This document shows, in pieces, positions 18,804 through 27,255 of a DNA stretch of 64,000 nt. Location: the NCBI RefSeq assembly GCF_000725285.1, contig NZ_CP007161.1, forward strand, positions 2,270,213-2,334,212, given 5' to 3'. The DNA comes from Virgibacillus sp. SK37 (GTDB lineage: Bacteria; Bacillota; Bacilli; Bacillales; Amphibacillaceae). Within the stretch, counting starts at the first letter, position 1. Each line of letters begins with the position of its first letter. The notes under the pieces are model-generated. The model saw only the letters and a list, made by a program, of their open reading frames with translations, was not told the origin of the DNA and did no database searches. A program made the translations under genes and the position numbers.

Positions 18804-19287
18804 ACAGTTGGAGGAAAATGCGAACTAACTTAGAATATAGAGACTGCGTAAATCACCGCTACGGGGAAATATTCCGCTTTCCGCGGGCGGCTGATGAGCC
18901 TCCTCACGCTCCGCGTTCCGGGGTCTCATCGAGGCCTTTCCTCCCGCAGGAGTCTCCATATTTCCCCTTCGCTACTGTTTACTATTATATCTAAGAAGAC
19001 CAAAAGGTGCTGTGTACGAATTGATTGGAGTGGAGGGCGGCAAAGAAGACACTGTGAGGTTACGAACAGATGTCGCGCTTGTACCCGGAGGTGTGAAAGC
19101 GTCCGCCTGAAACGTAAATCAATGGGTGCTTCCTCTGTATAATTAATTACTCCATCCAACACAAGTTACTTCGGAGTATATCTATTTTCCGAATCATTGA
19201 ATAACCTCAACATATATATTAGAACCTTAAATATACTATAAAGTAACTTGATAGTACTTTAATTTATGTCGTATTTCCTCCAATTGT
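18804..19287 (+). repeat. GC-rich modular intergenic repeat element, copy 1
   Basis: Bounded by ACAGTTGGAGGAAA (18804-18817) and its near-exact inverse at 19274-19287. Inside are conserved blocks found in the same order in copy 2 (52182-52786, opposite strand): a block around 18836-18900 including GCGGGCGGCTGATGAGCCT, a GGGGTCTCATCGAGGCCT block (18919-18936), GAGTCTCCATATTTCCCC (18950-18967), GAATTGATTGGAGTGGAG (19018-19035) and a GAAAGCGTCCGC block near 19097. Base composition is richer in GC than the flanks. The short open frames here differ between copies and are not believable genes. Confidence 0.75.
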
Positions 19288-19310
19288 AACCACATAGCAT
19301 TTCTGGAAAT

Positions 19311-19343
19311 AAAAAAACAGACCATAGAAATGATCTGTTTTTT
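19311..19343 (-). terminator. Terminator after rpmF
   Basis: Arms 19316-19325 and 19330-19339 (one mismatch) with a T run on the minus strand. Confidence 0.8.
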
Positions 19344-19350
19344 ATAAATA

Positions 19351-19524
19351 TTAGTTGTTTACAACTTCTTTGCCATCATATTGACCACATGATTTACAAA
19401 CATGGTGCGGTTTTGTTAGTTCTCCACAATTAGAGCACTCAACCATGCCAGGTACGTGTAATTTTTTATGAGTACGACGTTGATTTTTAACCTTTTTAGA
19501 AGTTCTTCTTTTAGGTACTGCCAT
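19351..19524 (-). CDS. rpmF: 50S ribosomal protein L32
   Basis: A 57-aa protein starting [17 protein letters not shown], the canonical L32 N-terminus, with the zinc-binding pairs CSNC and CKSC. It is the zinc-containing (C+) form. It directly follows yceD, the classic yceD-rpmF pair, and ends at a strong terminator. Confidence 0.97.
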   Translation of the reverse strand: MAVPKRRTSKKVKNQRRTHKKLHVPGMVECSNCGELTKPHHVCKSCGQYDGKEVVNN

Positions 19525-19572
19525 GACTTACACCTCCTTCACATAAAAAAACAAAACGAGAACAATGATTCT

Positions 19573-20101
19573 TATTTGTCTTTCATATTTTTTTCTAATA
19601 ATGTTTCTAACTTTTTAAATCGTGGATCTATCGTTTTTCCTTTTTTTCCTCTGAAATAAATTCCCAATCTTGGCCTTTTGCTGGAGCGCCTTGCTGGTTA
19701 TTCTTCCCATCGGAAAACACACGAAAAGGTACCTCTAATAAAATATTTTCCTTTATTAAAGGAGTTAAGTCAAGCACTTCTCCCTTAACAGGATGAATTT
19801 CGTCTTCCTCTTCTTCTTCCGTATAGTAAGAAGATGTAGTAAAAACTTCATCGGCCTTAATATCAAAAGGATACGGTACATCCACCAATGTACGTGCACA
19901 TGGTAACGTCATTTCCCCCTCTATATGAAAAGTAAAGAAAATCTGCTCTCCATGAAGATAGCATTTACCATGGACCCTTACAGGATCTATATGACGTATA
20001 TCATTGTTCATCGCTTCTAATTCAGAAACATCAACCTTCTCATCAAAATGAAAAGGATCATTATAAGCATTTTTTCTAATTTGTGCTAATGCAAACTTCA
20101 T
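19573..20101 (-). CDS. yceD: YceD (DUF177) protein, large-subunit rRNA accumulation factor, with apparent -1 frameshift
   Basis: In other bacteria YceD promotes 23S rRNA accumulation, and it is usually encoded just before rpmF. The zero frame from the ATG at 20101 (GAGGTG upstream) gives 157 aa and stops at 19628, lacking the conserved C-terminus. The -1 frame continues from GKTIDPRFKKLETLLE, the typical DUF177 end, to a stop at 19573, 48 bases before rpmF. The switch falls at A-AAA-AAG (within the A7 run near 19641-19647), a textbook -1 slippery heptamer in the correct phase. This could be programmed slippage, a real mutation or a homopolymer error. TTGACA-17-TAAAAT is upstream. Confidence 0.8.
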
Positions 20102-20128
20102 TATTATCACCTCAAGGCAACAAGAGTA

Positions 20129-20157
20129 ATTTTAAAAGAAAAATGGACTTTTGTCAA
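20129..20157 (-). promoter_or_regulatory. SigA-type promoter of yceD-rpmF
   Basis: The minus strand shows TTGACA (20157-20152), a 17-base spacer and TAAAAT (20134-20129), close to consensus and correctly placed for yceD. Confidence 0.8.
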
Positions 20158-20317
20158 CATATTTTCTTTACAGAATACAGACAACCATTTGCTAGGTCTT
20201 CCAACGATAGATCATTAACTTATTTAATGTCTTAACGGTGTTCATCCTTCTATAATGCATGCACACCTCCTTTATTTTTGTTACAATATTACCATTATAT
20301 AGTAGGAGTGTTTGTTA

Positions 20318-21529
20318 ATGGATGCCTGTGGATTAATTGTTGAATATAACCCTTTTCATAATGGTCATTTATATCATGTCCAGCAAGCGAAAAAATCCTC
20401 CGGAGCTGATTGTATCATAGCAGTTATGAGTGGCTCTTTTCTTCAACGAGGTGAACCGGCAATCATCGATAAGTTTCACCGAACTCAAGCTGCATTGGCA
20501 TCGGGTGTTGATTTAGTAGTAGAATTGCCTTATCCTTATGCTGTCCAAAATAGTGACTTCTTTGCAAAAGGAGCAGTACATACATTGGATAAATTGAAGG
20601 TTTCCAGTATTTGTTTTGGTAGTGAGTCTGGTAATACCTCCAATTTTATAACAAGTTATAAAATGTTTAAAGAAAAAGAGGCTATCTTTCATGAAACTGT
20701 ACAACTATATTTAAAAAAAGGTATTTCCTTTCCAGAAGCAAGCAAGGCTGCTTACAAGGAGATAGGTTTATCTAATAATGAACTCGATTTAACTAAACCT
20801 AATAATATACTTGGATTCAGTTATATTAAAGCTATCTTAGAGGCTAATCTTTCCATTACTCCTATTACAATAAAACGTACCGGCAGTAATTATCACGATC
20901 AAATGATCAATAACTCTGTCGCCAGTGCAACTAGTATACGAAAGGCATTATTTGCACATGGAAGTCTGACAGAAGAAATCCAAGGAACATTGCCAGCTTC
21001 TACTGGTGAACAGTTGCTAAAATATAAAAAAATTACTGGCTACTGGCATACATGGGAAAATTACTTTCCACTCATTCATTATCGTGTATTAACAATGTCA
21101 TTAAATGAGATTAGAGAAATCCATGGCGTCACAGAAGGGCTTGAGTACAGAATTAAAAAAACAGCTAAAACGGCGACTTCCTTTTCTGAATGGATGGATG
21201 AACTGAAAACAAAACGTTATACTCGTACAAGACTACAACGCATTTTTGTTCATATTCTTACAAATACAAAAAAGGAAGATTTACTCCCTATCCTTGAGCG
21301 TCGATCTGTATCTTATGTCAGACTACTTGGATTTAATGAAACAGGACGAAAATACATAAGACTGAACAAAAAGAAAATGCAAGTACCACTTGTTACAAAA
21401 TTAACTAGAAACATGGATTCTTCTTTAAACATGGAAGAGAAAGCCAGTAACGCATATTATAGTATTCTGCCTCAGAGCATTGCAGAGCCATTACGCAAGC
21501 AAGAGCTGCAGCCACCAATTATGATATAA
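20318..21529 (+). CDS. tmcAL: tRNA(Met) cytidine acetate ligase TmcAL (YlbM)
   Basis: In B. subtilis this enzyme acetylates the wobble cytidine of elongator tRNA-Met using acetate and ATP. The N-terminus ACGLIVEYNPFHNGHLYH contains the nucleotidyltransferase HxGH-like motif, followed by MSGSFLQRGEPAI and the FGSE block, and a C-terminal domain ending about residue 403. The ATG at 20318 has AGGAG 9 bases upstream; the in-frame TTG at 20312 would be too close to it. It is divergent from yceD, as in B. subtilis. Confidence 0.92.
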   Translation: MDACGLIVEYNPFHNGHLYHVQQAKKSSGADCIIAVMSGSFLQRGEPAIIDKFHRTQAALASGVDLVVELPYPYAVQNSDFFAKGAVHTLDKLKVSSICFGSESGNTSNFITSYKMFKEKEAIFHETVQLYLKKGISFPEASKAAYKEIGLSNNELDLTKPNNILGFSYIKAILEANLSITPITIKRTGSNYHDQMINNSVASATSIRKALFAHGSLTEEIQGTLPASTGEQLLKYKKITGYWHTWENYFPLIHYRVLTMSLNEIREIHGVTEGLEYRIKKTAKTATSFSEWMDELKTKRYTRTRLQRIFVHILTNTKKEDLLPILERRSVSYVRLLGFNETGRKYIRLNKKKMQVPLVTKLTRNMDSSLNMEEKASNAYYSILPQSIAEPLRKQELQPPIMI

Positions 21530-21575
21530 AGCAGCACTGACAGATGTTGATATGCTAAACCTTAAAAATAAAAAT

Positions 21576-21620
21576 AGTCGAACGTCTCGAAATGTATAAT
21601 ATTTCGAAAGACGTTCGACT
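21576..21620. terminator. Bidirectional terminator between tmcAL and sepM
   Basis: Long inverted repeat, arms 21576-21593 and 21601-21620, AT-rich flanks, between two convergent genes. Confidence 0.8.
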
Positions 21621-21661
21621 TCTGCTTTTGCTAAGAATTAGTTAACAGAATTTCTTTATAT

Positions 21662-22690
21662 TTAATTAGAAGCCGGCTCTAGGCCTTTTAAATATTCGAC
21701 TGCTTCCTGAAATGTATCCACAGGAACAATCTTCATTGATGTATCAATTTCAGCTGCTTTTTTCTTTGCCACTTGGTAGTTTGAATCTTTATTTCCATTT
21801 TCATTAGGAGCAAAAAAGATATCTGCGCCCTCTCTGTCAGCAGCAACAACTTTTTTATCAATACCGCCAATTCTTCCAACGTTACCGTTATAATCTATTT
21901 CCCCTGTACCGGCAATTTCATAGCCTTTCGTAAAATCTTCTTCTGTTAACTGATCAAATATTTCAAGTGAGAACATTAACCCAGCACTTGGTCCACCAAT
22001 TCTACCACTTGAAAAATGAACTTCCGGGTCAACCGTAACATTACGATCTGTCACCAATCGAATACCAATTCCTACTTTACCACCAAGTTCTTCATATGCA
22101 TCCAATTTTATATCTTTTGTCATTTCCTTGTTGTCCCTAACAAATTTGATAGTGACAATATCTCCAGCTTTCTTACCTTCTACATACGTTATTAAGTCTT
22201 CAGCTTCTTTTACCTGCTTGTCATTAATACCGACAATTCTATCACCCATTTGGAGGGTACCGTCAGCTGGCATTCCATCTATCACTGTTACAATATAAAC
22301 GCCATTAAATTCAATATCTATGCCTTTTTCTGCTGCTTTATATGCAACTACTGTTGAAGCCTCTTGTGAGTTCTCCATCATTTGCAATTGAGCATGCATA
22401 TATTCGTCTTCGGTAACTCCTTCAGGCCGAACGTCCTCTAGTGGCATAATCTCCTGATTGGGAAGAATTTTCGCCCAAATAAATTGTAATGGAGTCGCCT
22501 GTCCTCCACTAATAGTCACAAGATGCATATCTCCTTTACTTTTATAACCGTCTTCCACCTCTACAATAGGATTTAGTGCATCAGCACTACCTGGTTTGTA
22601 AATGTAGTAAGGAATTTTAAATGCTGCCAAAAAATAAGTAAGGATAATAATAATGAACAGAAAAAATAAATGTTTCTTTGTAAATCTCAT
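21662..22690 (-). CDS. ylbL: PDZ and Lon-like Ser-Lys protease (YlbL/SepM family)
   Basis: A 342-aa membrane-anchored protease: an N-terminal anchor (about 8-25), a PDZ domain (about 125-195) and a C-terminal Lon-type proteolytic domain with catalytic Ser235 in GGPSAGLMFS and Lys280 in GRIGGIDKKV. The active site should face outward. In B. subtilis YlbL cleaves the division inhibitor YneA after DNA damage; in streptococci SepM trims competence pheromone. The substrate here is unknown. AAGGAG precedes the ATG. Confidence 0.9.
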   Translation of the reverse strand: MRFTKKHLFFLFIIIILTYFLAAFKIPYYIYKPGSADALNPIVEVEDGYKSKGDMHLVTISGGQATPLQFIWAKILPNQEIMPLEDVRPEGVTEDEYMHAQLQMMENSQEASTVVAYKAAEKGIDIEFNGVYIVTVIDGMPADGTLQMGDRIVGINDKQVKEAEDLITYVEGKKAGDIVTIKFVRDNKEMTKDIKLDAYEELGGKVGIGIRLVTDRNVTVDPEVHFSSGRIGGPSAGLMFSLEIFDQLTEEDFTKGYEIAGTGEIDYNGNVGRIGGIDKKVVAADREGADIFFAPNENGNKDSNYQVAKKKAAEIDTSMKIVPVDTFQEAVEYLKGLEPASN

Positions 22691-22874
22691 CTACATGCTC
22701 CTTCCAACTCTCAACCAATAAAAGTGTATGGCATATTTTCGCTATGTATGTGCGTATATTGATAAAGACTTGTACTAATTAAAATACAAATGATTATAGA
22801 ACAAGCTAGAATTATTCTACTACTATCATACAGGGATGTACAGAGCAATGGGTCATGATATAGGAGGCAGACGA

Positions 22875-24086
22875 TTGAAACAAATAGCAAAAACACTATT
22901 ATTAGCGAGCCTATCCACTTTTATAGCTTTTTCATTAATAAAGTTCCCAGACGAAGCTTTCAAAGCTAGTATTAGAGGGTTAAATATGTGGTGGGAAGTC
23001 GTTTTTCCTTCTTTACTCCCATTTTTTATCACCTCTGAATTATTACTTGCATTTGGTGTCGTTAAGTTTGTAGGTATTCTTTTTGAACCAATCATGAGAC
23101 CATTGTTTAACGTACCAGGCGTTGGGAGTTTTGGATGGGTGATGGGTATGGCAAGTGGATATCCCACCGGAGCAAAAATTGCCAGCAGATTACGAGAAGA
23201 AAAACAATTAACACAGATTGAGGCAGAGAGACTCGTGTCATTCACAAATGCTTCCAGCCCCTTATTTATCATTGGAGCCGTTTCGGTGGGTTTTTTCCAT
23301 GATGCAAAGCTGGGAATATTGCTAGCCGCTGCACATTATATAGGCAATGCTCTAGTAGGATTCTGTATGCGATTCCATGGTTTAAAATCTTCCAGTGAAA
23401 CAAAGAAAAAAACAAAGGGAAGTTTTTCACTAATCAAAGCATTTCAAGAAATGCATCACACCCGACTGAAAGACCCCCGTCCTATTGGAGAGGTGCTGGG
23501 AGATGCGGTTGTTAATTCGATAAAAACACTTGTCATGGTTGGCGGATTCATCATCTTGTTCTCTGTGCTTACTAAATTACTCTTTTTAGTCGGAGTTACA
23601 CCATTTTTAGCAATATTTTTTAAAATATTTTTGCAAATAATAGGACTGCCTATAGATATGGCTTTACCCTTTTTCTCAGGTTTGTTTGAAATAACAATTG
23701 GAGCTCAGAGTATTTCAGGTGTTTCATCAGATTCTATGTTAGCAAAAGCAATTTTGATAAGTTTTATTTTAGGGTTTAATGGTTTTTCCGTACAAGCCCA
23801 GGTTGCAAGTATTCTTGCGAAAACAGATATCCGTTTTACCCCTTACTTTTTCGCTAGATTTCTTCATGGAATTTTTGCCAGTATAATTGTGATCATTCTT
23901 TATAAGCCACTTTATTTAAATAAACAAGCATTTGGGACAGATGACATCCCTGTCACTCAACAAGGGCAGTCTCATTTATTCTGGTTGGATTTACTGGAAT
24001 TACTAAAACAATTGGGGCCAATAATTACCATACTTTCTTTGACTAGTGCTTTCTTTATTCTCTATCGCCGTCGCAAACAAAGTTAA
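22875..24086 (+). CDS. ylbJ: Sporulation integral membrane protein YlbJ
   Basis: A 403-aa polytopic membrane protein with repeated Gly-rich half-domains (VMGMASGYPTGAKIASRL near residues 90-110 and FILGFNGFSVQAQVASIL in the second half), resembling nucleoside-recognition/transporter-like (Gate) domains. In B. subtilis it is SigE-dependent and needed for heat-resistant spores. The TTG at 22875 is preferred: AGGAGG lies 7 bases upstream and the length matches the family (about 408), while the frame extends to 22836 without a ribosome site. Confidence 0.87.
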   Translation: MKQIAKTLLLASLSTFIAFSLIKFPDEAFKASIRGLNMWWEVVFPSLLPFFITSELLLAFGVVKFVGILFEPIMRPLFNVPGVGSFGWVMGMASGYPTGAKIASRLREEKQLTQIEAERLVSFTNASSPLFIIGAVSVGFFHDAKLGILLAAAHYIGNALVGFCMRFHGLKSSSETKKKTKGSFSLIKAFQEMHHTRLKDPRPIGEVLGDAVVNSIKTLVMVGGFIILFSVLTKLLFLVGVTPFLAIFFKIFLQIIGLPIDMALPFFSGLFEITIGAQSISGVSSDSMLAKAILISFILGFNGFSVQAQVASILAKTDIRFTPYFFARFLHGIFASIIVIILYKPLYLNKQAFGTDDIPVTQQGQSHLFWLDLLELLKQLGPIITILSLTSAFFILYRRRKQS

Positions 24087-24205
24087 AGGGATAACTGAAA
24101 GTGCTGGTATCTGTAATTAGTAAGAAAGACGGGCTACACCCTAATACACATTAGAACTGGAGCTTCGATTACTCGTCCTCCTTAATTCTCTATGTTTTTT
24201 AAATA

Positions 24206-24239
24206 AAAAAGATGTTGCTCTTTATCACAACATCTTTTT
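24206..24239. terminator. Bidirectional terminator between ylbJ and coaD
   Basis: Perfect 12-bp arms 24206-24217 and 24228-24239 with A/T tails on both sides. Confidence 0.9.
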
Positions 24240-24242
24240 CTC

Positions 24243-24728
<486 letters not shown>

Positions 24729-24735
24729 TTACCTC

Positions 24736-25293
24736 CTATGTGTCATGTCTGAATATAGTTATTGTTATTGTTCCTCCATATTTTTGTTGCTTAATTAAAG
24801 ATAGTGACTTATGTGATGAGTTCAGTATAGTGGTGTGATCGTGTTCACAATAAATGATAGCTCCCTTATTTAGTATATCTAAGCTTACTATTTCATTTAG
24901 TAACCCTTCATAGTCTCCCTTTGCATAAGGTGGGTCCAGTAGTATTAAATCAAACCGGAGTCCTCGCTTGGATGCAGCCTGTATTGCGCGAAAAGCATCT
25001 GCCCGAAATACTTCTGTATTATTTTCCAAGCTAAGTGACTTAAGATTATCATGAATTATATGTATAGCCTTAGGTGACTTATCGACCAGAATACCCCATT
25101 CCATTCCTCTACTCAATGCCTCAATAGCGAGTGCACCACTGCCAGCAAACAGATCAAGGAATTTACCTCCTTCAAAATAAGGACCCATTATTTGAAAAGT
25201 AGCTTCTTTGACTTTATCAGTTGTCGGTCTTGTATTTTTACCTGGAACTGCTTTTAATTGTCGTCCTTTATATTGCCCAGCTATAACTCTCAT
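24736..25293 (-). CDS. rsmD: 16S rRNA (guanine-966-N2) methyltransferase RsmD
   Basis: A SAM-dependent rRNA methyltransferase. The SAM site is FLDLFAGSGALAIEALSRG and the catalytic motif is LLDPPYAKG. The true start is the ATG at 25293 (MRVIAGQYKGR), with AAAGGAG upstream, giving 185 aa; the longer frame to 25380 adds residues not seen in the family. It is upstream of coaD and downstream of the RoxS-like RNA. Confidence 0.95.
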   Translation of the reverse strand: MRVIAGQYKGRQLKAVPGKNTRPTTDKVKEATFQIMGPYFEGGKFLDLFAGSGALAIEALSRGMEWGILVDKSPKAIHIIHDNLKSLSLENNTEVFRADAFRAIQAASKRGLRFDLILLDPPYAKGDYEGLLNEIVSLDILNKGAIIYCEHDHTTILNSSHKSLSLIKQQKYGGTITITIFRHDT

Positions 25294-25424
25294 AGTCACA
25301 CTCCTTTTGGCACTATTCGACATTAATCCTACCATAAAAGGAAAGAGATGAAAATAATTTATATTACGATAAGAAAACATGAACTTTGACGTATAAATAA
25401 CTTTTTCTTGTACATAATAAATTA

Positions 25425-25578
25425 TTGAGACAGCTAAAGGTTAGCTTGGTTGTTTCATAACTCGAAGAAGACTTACACTTCCCCATAAGATCTTCTTCGG
25501 TTTCTCCTCTCCCTTTGCCTTTTTGTTTTCTAAAAGGAAAACAAAGGGACCTGCAGAAATATTTCTGCAGGTTTTTCT
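25425..25578 (+). ncRNA. roxS: RoxS (RsaE)-like small regulatory RNA
   Basis: RoxS/RsaE is a trans-acting sRNA of Bacillales that pairs with mRNA ribosome sites through unpaired C-rich segments and adjusts redox metabolism and the TCA cycle. As I recall, B. subtilis RoxS also lies in the ylbG-ylbH(rsmD) gap. Here the plus strand has a short 5' hairpin (GCTAAAGGTTAGC, 25433-25445), a second stem (25463-25471 with 25491-25499) exposing CACTTCCCC in its loop, a second C-rich segment CTCCTCTCCC (25504-25513) and a strong terminator. The 5' end is approximate; TTGACG at 25386-25391 is upstream. The opposite-strand open frame is not a gene. Confidence 0.75.
25549..25578 (+). terminator. Terminator of the RoxS-like RNA
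   Basis: Perfect 12-bp arms ACCTGCAGAAAT / ATTTCTGCAGGT (25549-25572), then TTTTCTTTTT on the plus strand only. Confidence 0.9.
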
Positions 25579-25688
25579 TTTTATCTAATGGAATTCTGTA
25601 TAACCTAATCTCTAATGCCTTTAAAAATCGATGATTATTAGGACAAAAAAATATGGACAATATATATTGTCCATATTAAGAAAAAATA

Positions 25689-25964
25689 TTAAATACCCAT
25701 TTTATAATCATATTGTTTTGCTTTATCTGGTTTTGCATTTTCGTAGTTTGTTTCTATAAAGGGTTTATAAGAACGGTCTATTTTAGACACAAAGGCTAAC
25801 TTAAGTAATTTTTGTTCGATCCTTTCAATCTCATCCTGATTAACGTAAATTACAGCATATTTCATTCTCTTTGATACGTAAATTAAATGTCCATATTTTT
25901 TTATTTGTTTAATATTCTTCAAATGCTGAAACCAGACTATTAAACTTTGGCGATCCACACTCAT
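25689..25964 (-). CDS. ylbG: DUF2129-family protein YlbG
   Basis: A 91-aa cytoplasmic protein of the small DUF2129 family (IVWFQHLKNIKQIKKYGHLIYVSKR at the start, about residues 9-33), conserved between ylbF and rsmD in Bacillales. No catalytic motif is visible and the function is unknown. GAGGG precedes the ATG. Confidence 0.85.
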   Translation of the reverse strand: MSVDRQSLIVWFQHLKNIKQIKKYGHLIYVSKRMKYAVIYVNQDEIERIEQKLLKLAFVSKIDRSYKPFIETNYENAKPDKAKQYDYKMGI

Positions 25965-26029
25965 ATCATGCCCTCACTTACAAGTTATTTGCAACTTAGT
26001 TTATCAGAGTAAACCGGTAAATTCAACGA

Positions 26030-26467
26030 TCAGGAGGCACAGCCACATCCTCCACCGCTTCCACAACCACAGCCACTATCTGTTAAAGCAGCCCCTTCCT
26101 GTGGAGCTTTAACTTGTTCACTTACACTCTGAGCAACATATCTACTAATCTCATCCAATAACTTCTGCAGGTTTCTTTCCGCAATTTTAAATGCAGCCAC
26201 CTTATCATTCATATCCATCTCTCGTTTGGCTGCTCGTACCTTTTTCATGATCTCATTATAATCAGGATGGTATCTACCAAATCGTTGGACATCATCATAT
26301 TGTTCTTTTATATCTTGAAAATCTTTAATTAACCTCTGGGCTTCTTTATCTTTATGAAGAGCATTCTGGGAAATAGTGTAGGCTTCCATTATATCGGACT
26401 CCATTACCATACTCCCTAACTGCTCGGATTTATCTAATATATCTACATATTCCATAGTAGCTATCAT
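26030..26467 (-). CDS. ylbF: RicF/YlbF, subunit of the Y-complex (RNase Y specificity factor)
   Basis: A 145-aa helical protein matching YlbF, including EQYDDVQRFGRYHPDYNEI (about residues 54-72). In B. subtilis it joins YmcA and YaaT in an Fe-S containing complex that directs RNase Y mRNA processing and affects sporulation, competence and biofilm formation. The C-terminus is Cys-rich (GCGCGSGGGCGC), consistent with the reported cluster ligands. GGAGGTG precedes the ATG. It leads the group ylbF-ylbG. Confidence 0.9.
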   Translation of the reverse strand: MIATMEYVDILDKSEQLGSMVMESDIMEAYTISQNALHKDKEAQRLIKDFQDIKEQYDDVQRFGRYHPDYNEIMKKVRAAKREMDMNDKVAAFKIAERNLQKLLDEISRYVAQSVSEQVKAPQEGAALTDSGCGCGSGGGCGCAS

Positions 26468-26518
26468 TAATTACACCTCCACTACTATAGTATCATTTAA
26501 GACAAGTTCTGAAAATGT

Positions 26519-26752
26519 TTAATCCTTCATTGCTCCCGCAAATTGGATAAGCATTTCAAGCATCTGTACTTGGTTATTTAATTTTTCAACACGCTGTGGG
26601 AATGTCTTTCCATAAAATTTTTTCGCTTCTTTTTCTATATAAACCAACATGGAAGGTTCTCGAGACAAGTAGCGGTACCAGATAGGATTAAGACGTACGT
26701 ATCTTGCTAACTCCGGATTACTCTGTAAATAATCGTAACATTGTGGATGCAT
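26519..26752 (-). CDS. ylbE: YlbE-like protein
   Basis: A 77-aa protein starting MHPQCYDYLQSNPELARYVR, matching the small YlbE family of spore-formers. No known activity. AGGAGG is 7 bases before the ATG, 11 bases after ylbD, so it is probably in the ylbD-ylbE unit. Confidence 0.82.
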   Translation of the reverse strand: MHPQCYDYLQSNPELARYVRLNPIWYRYLSREPSMLVYIEKEAKKFYGKTFPQRVEKLNNQVQMLEMLIQFAGAMKD

Positions 26753-26763
26753 TCTAGTTCCTC

Positions 26764-27153
26764 CTAGTCTCTATACCAATTAATAGGATTTTGGTTAGGA
26801 TTACCAGTGCTCTTAGTTGATTGGAACTGAGTGATTATTTCCTGAACAGTAGTTATTGCATTACTTAATTGGTTGGCTTGTTTCTGTATTTTTTCTATAT
26901 CCATGTTCTCAGCCATTTTAAGAATTTGATTGAATAACTCCTTATTTTTTTTATCCCCATCTTCTTTGCCGGTCTCAGGTTCTTTTTCAATGAATTTTTC
27001 CCAATAGGAATCTTCTTCTCCCAGCAATGCCCATTTTTCATAATACACTTGCAGCGACTTTCCACTTCGTCTAATTTCCTTTAATAAATTTGGATGCTTA
27101 TTTATAAACCGCTTAAAATCGACGACTGATGGGTGCAATTCAGATTCATTCAT
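26764..27153 (-). CDS. ylbD: Spore coat protein YlbD
   Basis: A 129-aa charged protein resembling the YlbD coat-protein family (N-terminal ELHPSVVDFKRFINKHPNLL, then a coiled-coil-prone middle and a polar C-terminus). I start at the ATG at 27153, with GAGGTG 6 bases upstream; an in-frame GTG at 27162 lies within that ribosome site. It precedes ylbE. Confidence 0.78.
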   Translation of the reverse strand: MNESELHPSVVDFKRFINKHPNLLKEIRRSGKSLQVYYEKWALLGEEDSYWEKFIEKEPETGKEDGDKKNKELFNQILKMAENMDIEKIQKQANQLSNAITTVQEIITQFQSTKSTGNPNQNPINWYRD

Positions 27154-27255
27154 CTTGCTCACCTCATATTAAATAGACATTTATACTATCTAATTTATGT
27201 TGAACCTTAAGAGATGTGCCTGACTTCTCTCACAGAATCCAAAGTAGCAAGCTGC

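Noticed and set aside
18773-19162. Several overlapping open frames of 60-82 codons
   Set aside because: All lie in repeat copy 1, on both strands, with no ribosome sites; they reflect the GC-rich sequence.
25364-25660. 98-codon open frame on the minus strand between ylbG and rsmD
   Set aside because: It is antisense to the RoxS-like RNA, has no good ribosome site and reads through hairpins.
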